The notes under the pieces: generated by a model | Database searches by the model: none | What the model was told of the DNA's origin: nothing | Seen by the model: the letters and a program-made list of their open reading frames with translations, nothing else | Made by a program: the position numbers and the translations under genes | Source of the DNA: Candidatus Omnitrophota bacterium | Lineage (GTDB): Bacteria; Omnitrophota; Gorgyraeia; Tantalellales; Tantalellaceae | DNA length: 41,458 bases | Assembly (NCBI GenBank): GCA_015231405.1 | Contig: JADGBR010000032.1 | Coordinates: forward strand, 1 to 41,458 | Direction of reading: 5' to 3' | Shown: positions 32,758-38,924 of the stretch, one piece after another | Layout: the number at the start of each line of letters is the position of its first letter | Position numbering within the stretch: the first letter of the stretch is position 1

Positions 32758-33651
32758 ATGAAGAAAGTGCCTTCCAGTTATATCAAGAGGATAATACTGA
32801 AACATCTCCGGAGGTTCATTAGAGAGCTTGACGGGGCTCGCGCGGGTGATGACCCGGAACATGTCCACCAGGTGAGGGTTTCCTCACGGAGGCTCAGGAA
32901 CGCTCTTTCGGTCTTTGAGGAATTTTTGCCCGAAGAACGCGCGGGCCGGGCCAGGGAGAGCGTTAAAAAGGTGGCCGGGGCGCTTTCCGAGGCGAGGGAC
33001 GTCGATACCCAGATAGCGTTCTTTAGAGCTCTTTCGGACGATTTTGGCGCAGACGCCGAGAAGCGGTTCGCCGGAAAGGTCATAAAGGCGCTCTCGGGAA
33101 AAAGAAAGGATATTCAGGCCTTTGTGGTAAAAGCCCTGGATGAGTTCAATGCCTCGGGCGCGCTCGGGGATATAGACGATATCCTGGCCGTTCTCCCCAA
33201 AACGCGCGGCGAAGACTCCAGAGCGGCGCTTGAGGTTTTCGCGGCCAGGAAGATCAAACGGCGCCTTAGCCGGTTACTCTCTTACGGCGACTATGCCGCT
33301 ACCGGACGGGACGAGGAGAGACTCCACCTTATGCGTCTTGCCGCTAAGAAGCTGAGGTACACTCTTGAGAATTTCAGGCCCATTTTCGGCCGGGGCCTGG
33401 ACCGGCATATAAAAGCCGCGCACAATGTGCAGAACATGCTCGGGGAATTCAACGACCTGAACGTCTGGATAAAATACCTGTCCTCTCTTGTCGCGGAAGC
33501 TGGGGGGAGTGACCCGGAGCTGCCGGAGGCGGTCAGGCATTTTACGGAAAAGTGCGCTGGCATGAAAGAAGCTTCTTTTGCCGCCTTCGACGTCTATTGG
33601 AGGAGCCTGATCGAAGCCGGCGCGTTCAAAGAACTGAAAAAGGCCCTTTAG
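32758..33651 (+). CDS. CHAD domain protein (polyphosphate-associated)
   Basis: CHAD domains are helical bundles with basic surfaces that bind inorganic polyphosphate and are often encoded beside ppk or ppx. The 297 residues contain HVHQVRVSSRRLRNALSVF in the first half, EARDVDTQIAFFRAL, and in the second half HLMRLAAKKLRYTLENFRPIFG followed by MLGEFNDLNVWIKYL, which are the family hallmarks. The track starts it at a TTG (32752); the ATG at 32758 is more likely. There is no clear Shine-Dalgarno sequence because array I abuts the start; GGGA from the repeat may serve. It is followed after one base by the HD gene. Likely role: granule localisation or polyphosphate binding. Confidence 0.93.
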   Translation: MKKVPSSYIKRIILKHLRRFIRELDGARAGDDPEHVHQVRVSSRRLRNALSVFEEFLPEERAGRARESVKKVAGALSEARDVDTQIAFFRALSDDFGADAEKRFAGKVIKALSGKRKDIQAFVVKALDEFNASGALGDIDDILAVLPKTRGEDSRAALEVFAARKIKRRLSRLLSYGDYAATGRDEERLHLMRLAAKKLRYTLENFRPIFGRGLDRHIKAAHNVQNMLGEFNDLNVWIKYLSSLVAEAGGSDPELPEAVRHFTEKCAGMKEASFAAFDVYWRSLIEAGAFKELKKAL

Positions 33652-33652
33652 T

Positions 33653-34240
33653 ATGACGAGGGAAAAAGATATTCTCAGGGAAGTGATGCGGTTCGCCATT
33701 GATCACGGCTATGAGAAGGACCATTCCAACCAGGTGACATCCCTTTCCATGCTGCTGTTCGATCTCACTATGCCGCTTCACGGGTTGGATAAAAAAATAA
33801 GGGTGCTCCTCGAGTCGGCCGCGCTTTTACACGATATCGGGAGGACCGGCTCCGGCGATAGGCATCACAAAGAGGCGCGGGATATCATCATGCGCCGGGA
33901 AGAGCTGCCGTTCACCGACGGCGAAAGGAAGATAGTCGCCCTTGTTGCGCGCTACCACCGCCAGACGCTGCCCGAGAGCGACCACGCTATCTATTCGGAG
34001 CTACCAGGGGAGGCGAGAGAGATCGTGGACAAGCTGTCCGCTATACTTCGTATCGCCGACGGCCTTGACAGGGGGCACGATAACTCTGTCTGGGGGATCA
34101 CCTGTGATATCCTGAAGGACGAGGTGATATTCCACATTCTGGCCGATGGCCTGTCAGAGGTCGACCGGGATGGGGCGTTATGGAAATCGGATCTCTTTGA
34201 AAAAGTGTTCAAACGGAAAGTCGTTGTCGAGTGGTTCTGA
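33653..34240 (+). CDS. Standalone HD-domain protein related to the Ppx C-terminal domain
   Basis: A 195-residue HD-superfamily phosphohydrolase with LLHDIGRTGSGDRHHKEARDII, carrying the HD pair and further metal-binding His residues. The stretch ARYHRQTLPESDHAIYSELP...KLSAILRIADGLDRGH closely mirrors ARYHRRATPQDSHYLYSSLP...KLSAILRITNALDATH at the C-terminus of the Ppx encoded 4 kb upstream. It is therefore a paralogue of the Ppx HD domain without the actin-like core, and may act on polyphosphate, nucleotides or as a partner of Ppx. The ATG at 33653 starts one base after the CHAD stop. Confidence 0.88.
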   Translation: MTREKDILREVMRFAIDHGYEKDHSNQVTSLSMLLFDLTMPLHGLDKKIRVLLESAALLHDIGRTGSGDRHHKEARDIIMRREELPFTDGERKIVALVARYHRQTLPESDHAIYSELPGEAREIVDKLSAILRIADGLDRGHDNSVWGITCDILKDEVIFHILADGLSEVDRDGALWKSDLFEKVFKRKVVVEWF

Positions 34241-34281
34241 TTCCGGGCATGGGGCATGGTATATAGAGTGAAAAAATGGAG

Positions 34282-34303
34282 AAGCCGGCCCCCGTGCCGG
34301 CTT
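34282..34303. terminator. Hairpin terminator between convergent genes
   Basis: AAGCCGGC (34282-34289) and GCCGGCTT (34296-34303) form a perfect 8-base stem with a six-base loop. It lies between the HD gene and the convergent unknown gene. The T-tracts on either side are poor, better on the minus strand (CTCCATTTTTT). Confidence 0.55.
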
Positions 34304-34335
34304 ATAAAATAAGAAAGTCCATGGTCTATGGTCCG

Positions 34336-35115
34336 CTAAACCGACGACGCCATCTTCTTCAGCGTAAGCACCGAAAAATCGCCCTTCATGAGAAGCTTTT
34401 CGGGGATCTCCATGGAATCGTAATAATCGCTGAAACATTTCCTGACGTCTAGGTTGAAGAAGTCCGGACGGATATTATCCCGGACCTTTGAGTAAGAGCC
34501 GTCGCCCAGGGACCCCCATTTCGCGGAATAGAAATCCTTTATCTTGTCCTCGTCGGAGAATATCTGGGCTATCGCCCTGTTGGCCGTCACTATGGTTTTG
34601 AGCTCAGAGACATGTATGTCTATTATCTCGAACTGTCTCGGTATCTTTTCCCTGGCTTTGGGCCCGGCGTTATTGTCCGGCACCTGTCCCGCGCGCGGGC
34701 TTATGAGGCCTCGAGCGAGTTTCAGTATGCTAGCCTCAAGGGCCTGATAGATCCCGGCGAGCTTCGAGTAAACTCCGTGCCTGTCGATGAGACGCCTTAA
34801 AGGGGAGATCTCCCAGGCTTCGTCCCCGCCCGACCAAGTGACCAGGTTATGCTGGAAAACGCTGTTGGCGGCCAGCACGTACTCCATGAGCTCCACGCAT
34901 CTTATCAGGTCAAGGATGAGCTGATAACGTAAAGAGTTGTTTCCCGTGAACCCGATGAAAACAGCGGCTTTATCGTAAATACCGAAGCGCTCCTCCATTG
35001 GTAGCCGGGAGACCTTTACGAGCTGACGGATCTCCTTTTTAATGGAGTCGTAGCCGTAGCAGCCTTTCTCCAGTATTTTACCCGAGAGCTCAAGGACTTC
35101 GGTTATGTATTCCAT
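34336..35115 (-). CDS. Protein of unknown function, 259 residues
   Basis: I do not recognise a family. The track ORF begins at 35184, but its first residues (FPAFAGMT) are translated from the palindromic repeat at 35159-35229; the ATG at 35115 (MEYITEVLELSGKIL) is the probable start. No signal peptide or membrane helix is present. It is helix-rich, with an aromatic segment (NSVFQHNLVTWSGGDEAWEISPLRRLIDRHGVYSKL), a central Pro/Lys linker (about residues 158-172) and a C-terminal domain with FYSAKWGSLGDGSYSKVRDNIRPDFFNLDVRKC. A perfect TATAAT lies seven bases before the ATG, with no ribosome binding site, suggesting a leaderless mRNA. Confidence 0.7.
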   Translation of the reverse strand: MEYITEVLELSGKILEKGCYGYDSIKKEIRQLVKVSRLPMEERFGIYDKAAVFIGFTGNNSLRYQLILDLIRCVELMEYVLAANSVFQHNLVTWSGGDEAWEISPLRRLIDRHGVYSKLAGIYQALEASILKLARGLISPRAGQVPDNNAGPKAREKIPRQFEIIDIHVSELKTIVTANRAIAQIFSDEDKIKDFYSAKWGSLGDGSYSKVRDNIRPDFFNLDVRKCFSDYYDSMEIPEKLLMKGDFSVLTLKKMASSV

Positions 35116-35122
35116 GGAGCGT

Positions 35123-35128
35123 ATTATA
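35123..35128 (-). promoter_or_regulatory. TATAAT -10 element placed for a leaderless transcript
   Basis: On the minus strand TATAAT ends seven bases before the ATG at 35115, so transcription would begin at or next to the start codon. The -35 region (TTTTGC, 17 bases upstream) is poor. Confidence 0.4.
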
Positions 35129-35147
35129 GCATTATTTAAGAGGTAGC

Positions 35148-35229
35148 AAAAAAAAATTGTCATCCCCGCGAAAGCGGGGAACAAATAAAAATATTACTTC
35201 CATGTGATCCCCGCTTTCGCGGGGATGAC
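35148..35229 (-). terminator. Palindromic repeat acting as terminator of ygiQ
   Basis: GTCATCCCCGCGAAAGCGGGGA (35159-35180) and its exact reverse complement TCCCCGCTTTCGCGGGGATGAC (35208-35229) form a 22-base inverted repeat. On the minus strand, downstream of the ygiQ stop, the second arm is followed by ACAATTTTTTTTTT, so the repeat doubles as an intrinsic terminator. The GCGAAAGC core belongs to a hairpin family dispersed in many bacterial genomes, which encodes PAFAGMT when translated. Confidence 0.75.
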
Positions 35230-35239
35230 GGTAAATAGA

Positions 35240-37018
35240 TTACGAATACAGCTTCCTCATCTGATCCAGCGCCCCCAACTTCCTGAGCGCGTCGTGGACA
35301 AGTTTGCGGTTCTTCTCGCCTTTTCTCTGAAGGAACGCGCGCTGAGTTTTCCGGTCTGTGAATGCCGACGGGACATGGACCTTTTCGCCCGTAAAGGGAT
35401 GGGCTCCCGTGAAATACATCGCCGCCGAGAGGGTCATAGGGATAGGGATGAAGTCCTGTATCTGTTCGGATGTGAGGCGATTGGCGGCCAGGTAAAGCCC
35501 GGCTAGAAGCGCGTCTTTCATGTCGGATCCGGGGTGGCTGGTCACGAAATAATTCACGAGATACTGTGTTTTATCCAGGCGCGCGTTGACGCTCCTGAAT
35601 TTGGCGAGGAACTTGTCATAGACCTTGATGGATGGCTTATTCATGAGCCTGAGCACTTTCTCGGACACGTGTTCCGGCGCCACTTTCATTTGGCCGCTTA
35701 TATGGTCTTTACAGACGGCTTCCAGGTATTTATCCGCATAGTCGTCCGCCAGGAGGTCATACCTGAAACCGCTGGCGAGAAAAACATGTTTTACGCCGGG
35801 GATAGCGGCTATTTTCCTCAAGAGGTCAAGGCTTTCGTCGTAGCCCAGCTTAAGGTTGGGGCATTTCGACGGATATATGCATTTCTTCCCCGAGCAGGCC
35901 GAACCGCGCTCCCATACGGAACAAGAGGACATGTAGAGGTTGGATGTCGGGCCGCCGATATCGGTGATGGTCCCGGAAAAATCTTTGCTCTTAGCGAGCG
36001 AAGACGCTTCGTCCATGACGGACCGGGCGCTTCTGGACTGCACTATGCGGCCCTGGTGAAAGTACAGGCCGCAGAAAGAGCATTCCCCTGGACAGCCGCG
36101 GTGGCTTGTTATGGAAAAGCGCACGGTCTCGAGCGCCTTAACCCCGCCTTTTTTATCGTAGACGGGGTGCCATTTTCTTGTGTAGGGAAGGTCGTAGATC
36201 CTGTCCAGATCTTTTTGAGAAAGAGGTTTAGGAGGAGGAAGCTGGACTACGTATCGATTGGCGTGTTTTTGAGCCACGGGTTTTCCGGCCGCCGGGTCCA
36301 TTTCAAGATAGGTCTTTTTGAACGCTTCGTTGAATTTCGCTTTGTCGGAGCTCACTTCTTCGAAGGATGGGATGATCACGGTGTCCGGCATGCTGTCCAG
36401 GTCGCCACGTATCACGGTGGTACCGGGGATATCGGAGAGCGATGCTATGGGTTCACCTTTATCCAGGCGCCGCGCCGCCTCGAGGATCTGCTTTTCGCCC
36501 ATACCATATATCACCATGTCCGCGCGCGAATCAAGGAGTATCGACCGCCTGACCTTGTTGTCCCAGTAATCGTAATGCGCCAGCCTTCGGAGACTCGCCT
36601 CGATGCCCCCCAGGATGACCGGCATCTTACTCCCGAATATCTCCCTGATCTTAGCGGTATAGACAAGGGCCGCCCGGTCGGGCCTCATCCCGGTCCTTGC
36701 GCCCGGCGAATAGCCGTCCTCGTCCCTTGGCCTTTTATTGGCCGTATAATTTGCGATCATCGAGTCAGTATTCCCGGAAGTGACTCCGAAAAATAACCGG
36801 GGTTTCCCGAGAGCGAGGAAGTCGTTCGGCCTGTGCCATCCGGGCTGGGCTATAACGCCGACCTTGAACCCCTCGGCCTCAAGGACCCGCCCGATGACGG
36901 CCGCCCCGTATGAAGGGTGGTCCACATAAGCGTCGCCGGTGACGATTATTATATCAACCTCATCCCAGCCGCGTTCTCTGAGGTCGTCTTTCGAGATAGG
37001 GAGGAATTTGTTGACCAC
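35240..37018 (-). CDS. ygiQ: YgiQ-family radical SAM protein (UPF0313)
   Basis: A 592-residue cytoplasmic radical SAM protein. The N-terminal domain has DVDIIIVTGDAYVDHPSYG and LFFGVTSGNTDSMIANYTA, family hallmarks, followed by GGIEASLRRLAHYDYWDNKVRRSIL. The Fe-S cluster motif CPGECSFCGLYFHQGR is in the middle, with a second cysteine-rich block (CSVWERGSACSGKKCIYPSKCPNL) that is also conserved in this family. The function is not known to me. The frame opens with GTG at 37018; an ATG two bases upstream is in another frame. The ribosome binding site is a weak GGTAGA. A 420-codon ORF on the other strand is only a shadow. Confidence 0.95.
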   Translation of the reverse strand: MVNKFLPISKDDLRERGWDEVDIIIVTGDAYVDHPSYGAAVIGRVLEAEGFKVGVIAQPGWHRPNDFLALGKPRLFFGVTSGNTDSMIANYTANKRPRDEDGYSPGARTGMRPDRAALVYTAKIREIFGSKMPVILGGIEASLRRLAHYDYWDNKVRRSILLDSRADMVIYGMGEKQILEAARRLDKGEPIASLSDIPGTTVIRGDLDSMPDTVIIPSFEEVSSDKAKFNEAFKKTYLEMDPAAGKPVAQKHANRYVVQLPPPKPLSQKDLDRIYDLPYTRKWHPVYDKKGGVKALETVRFSITSHRGCPGECSFCGLYFHQGRIVQSRSARSVMDEASSLAKSKDFSGTITDIGGPTSNLYMSSCSVWERGSACSGKKCIYPSKCPNLKLGYDESLDLLRKIAAIPGVKHVFLASGFRYDLLADDYADKYLEAVCKDHISGQMKVAPEHVSEKVLRLMNKPSIKVYDKFLAKFRSVNARLDKTQYLVNYFVTSHPGSDMKDALLAGLYLAANRLTSEQIQDFIPIPMTLSAAMYFTGAHPFTGEKVHVPSAFTDRKTQRAFLQRKGEKNRKLVHDALRKLGALDQMRKLYS

Positions 37019-37099
37019 ATCATAAGTCTACCATTAAAAGAGCAAAGACAAAAGACTAAGTTACGCGTGATAACACAATGAACTATGCTGACATTAAAT

Positions 37100-37302
37100 T
37101 CAGACTGTGTCGCAATAATAGTTTTGAACAAATTGGCCGTCATTGCGAGGGCACGAAGTGCCCGAAGCAATCTCTGTAACTTATTATTTTTACAGGGATT
37201 GCTCGCCTAGCGGTGAAGCCGCTGGCTTCGTCGTTCGCTCCTTCGTCGCTCACTCCTCGCAATGACGAATTGAGCTAATATTCGAATTGCGACACAGTCT
37301 GA
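37100..37302. repeat. Element bounded by 17-bp inverted repeats, containing repeat R3
   Basis: TCAGACTGTGTCGCAAT (37100-37116) and its exact reverse complement ATTGCGACACAGTCTGA (37286-37302) bound about 200 bases that contain repeat R3. The same end sequence reappears at 38561. No coding capacity is present, so it resembles a MITE or remnant of an insertion sequence. The rest of the 390-base gap (37019-37409) holds a few AGACAAA/AGACTAA heptamer words and nothing else I can name. Confidence 0.7.
37138..37267. repeat. Dispersed palindromic repeat R3 (CGTCATTGCGAG family), long form
   Basis: CGTCATTGCGAGG at one end and CCTCGCAATGACG at the other enclose GAAGCAATCTCTGTAA and TTACAGGGATTGC as an inner inverted pair, plus a GC-rich insert (GCGGTGAAGCCGCTGGC). 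It is the longest of the three copies and is nested inside the TCAGACTGTG inverted repeats. Confidence 0.85.
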
Positions 37303-37409
37303 GTTTTGAATTTGAAGTCCAGGATCTAGTAAAGTCTCTAGGTTGAAACCCGGATTAATGCCAGCATAGATTGAAACGGTATCTTACGCGCGGGTTGTAG
37401 CGGGGAAAA

Positions 37410-38519
37410 CTATTTTTTCGTGTAATACTTGAACAGGCTCGTGGCCACTACTTGGAGGCCTCTGGGTGTCAGGTGGCAGAAGTCTATGTACAGGTCCTTT
37501 CCGCCGCCGGAGTAAATATCCTCAAAAGGGCATATGTAATTGATGCCCAGCTGGGCGGCGAGATTTTTGGCGTGGGCCAGTATTCCCTGGGCGCTGGCCC
37601 TGTGCGGGGAGTCATCGTAGCATTTTCTGGAAGGGATGATAAGAAGCAGGAACTCGATGTCGTTTTTCGCGCAAAGGTCCTGCATCCCTTTAAGCGTCCT
37701 GAACATGGTGAAAGAGGTCATCTGGATATTTTTCTGGGTCATGAAGGACTTGTCGAAACCCACGGTATAAAAATAATTAGGGCCTTTTTCCTCGTTCACG
37801 AAAGTGTTTGGATTTTTTTTATTGAGCTCATTGCCGTATTTCCGGCTCCAGTTAGTGTACAGATAGGTGCGTTCGTAAAAATGGCCTGTCAGGTAAAGGC
37901 CCGTCAACACGGTATTATGCCAGCTGAGTATATTCCTCGACCCGTGTATCTTCAAAGGAAGGTTGTTCTCGTCCCTGCCTTCCGTTAGGGCCAGAGTGTC
38001 GTCGGAAAGGTCGTTCAGGAGCTCTATCTGGACAATGACTTTGTCGGGGGAAAGGGCTTTAATGTCTTCCCTGATGAAAAATGAGTAATATGCCGGGGAC
38101 CAGCCTCTTGCCATGTTAAGCACTTCATATTTCTTTTTTGAGAATTTCGAGAAAATCTCCTCAAGAAACGCGGGATAGGTGTTGTCGTCGGAGACGTTCA
38201 CGCCCAAAGTAACCGAATCCCCGTAAGCAAGGATGCGGGTGGTACCTTCGGCGGGTTTTGGGGCTGTATCTTCGTTCCTTCTTACGCTAACGTTATTATA
38301 TTTTATGGGCGCTTTCCAGAACTGGTATTCTTCGGAGCTATTCGGCACGGCCTTGAAGAGGAAGGGTGAGCCGTATTTCTCCAAAATTACCCTTTTTTTT
38401 CCATGACCGTACTTGAGCACCAGCTGGAATTCCCTGGCGCCCATAAACAGAGCCGCCGCAAGGATGAGAGCCGAGATGTAGATCACAATCGTAAAGAATA
38501 TTTTTTTGGGGTTGAACAT
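37410..38519 (-). CDS. Membrane-anchored SGNH/GDSL-type hydrolase
   Basis: A 369-residue protein with one N-terminal membrane helix (about residues 8-28) and an extracytoplasmic domain. The SGNH features are ILAYGDSVTLGVNVSDDNTYP (catalytic Ser block) and, near the C-terminus, DFCHLTPRG (Asp/His block). Between them is a large insert with LNDLSDDTLALTEG, where the block III Asn may lie. Such proteins act as acyl esterases or acyltransferases on envelope polysaccharides. The start ATG at 38519 gives the expected short cytoplasmic tail. It stands alone between repeat-rich gaps. Confidence 0.8.
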   Translation of the reverse strand: MFNPKKIFFTIVIYISALILAAALFMGAREFQLVLKYGHGKKRVILEKYGSPFLFKAVPNSSEEYQFWKAPIKYNNVSVRRNEDTAPKPAEGTTRILAYGDSVTLGVNVSDDNTYPAFLEEIFSKFSKKKYEVLNMARGWSPAYYSFFIREDIKALSPDKVIVQIELLNDLSDDTLALTEGRDENNLPLKIHGSRNILSWHNTVLTGLYLTGHFYERTYLYTNWSRKYGNELNKKNPNTFVNEEKGPNYFYTVGFDKSFMTQKNIQMTSFTMFRTLKGMQDLCAKNDIEFLLLIIPSRKCYDDSPHRASAQGILAHAKNLAAQLGINYICPFEDIYSGGGKDLYIDFCHLTPRGLQVVATSLFKYYTKK

Positions 38520-38560
38520 GCCGGGGCTTATTCTATCAGACGAGGGTGATTAGTTCAAGG

Positions 38561-38602
38561 TCAGACTGTGTCACAATATGAAATTCACCGAACACAGTCT
38601 GA
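38561..38602. repeat. Short inverted-repeat element with TCAGACTGTG ends
   Basis: TCAGACTGTG (38561-38570) and CACAGTCTGA (38593-38602) enclose 22 bases (TCACAATATGAAATTCACCGAA). The ends match those of the larger element at 37100, making this an internally deleted or minimal version. It lies upstream of the SGNH hydrolase start. Confidence 0.7.
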
Positions 38603-38636
38603 GCTTTTTCCTGTATTTTCGGTCACTGGTTCTCTA

Positions 38637-38683
38637 GCCCTCCGGATAAGCCTTTAAAAGTGCTAAAGGCTTATTCGGAGGGC
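38637..38683. repeat. Near-perfect 20-bp hairpin
   Basis: GCCCTCCGGATAAGCCTTTA (38637-38656) and TAAAGGCTTATTCGGAGGGC (38664-38683) pair with one G-T mismatch around a seven-base loop. There is no following T-run. It may be another REP-like hairpin. The rest of the 405-base gap to the next gene holds the short element above and a CCCAAA/TTTGGG mini-hairpin at 38870-38887. Confidence 0.7.
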
Positions 38684-38924
38684 ATGTGTTCGCTCAAAAA
38701 ACCTCTTTTGTTCTCATTTTTGTTCCAATCGTTCAGGTTTAAGTTCCGAGTCGCGGCGAATTTCTCCAATCCGTAAAGCATGAAAAAGATAGAAATTTTG
38801 TCTTGTAGTGGTAGCTATCTAAGGGCAAACTTTAAAAGAATAAAATGTTGGTAATATTAAAAAACATATCCCAAATTTACGTTTGGGTGTGTATTTTTGC
38901 GTGTCATTATTAAAAATAAATAAT

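Noticed and set aside
35116-35184. N-terminal extension of the unknown 259-residue protein (FPAFAGMT)
   Set aside because: It is translated from a dispersed palindromic repeat and is not expected in the real protein.
35534-36796. 420-codon plus-strand ORF
   Set aside because: It lies entirely antisense to ygiQ, whose protein is clearly conserved; the long opposite frame is a codon-bias shadow.
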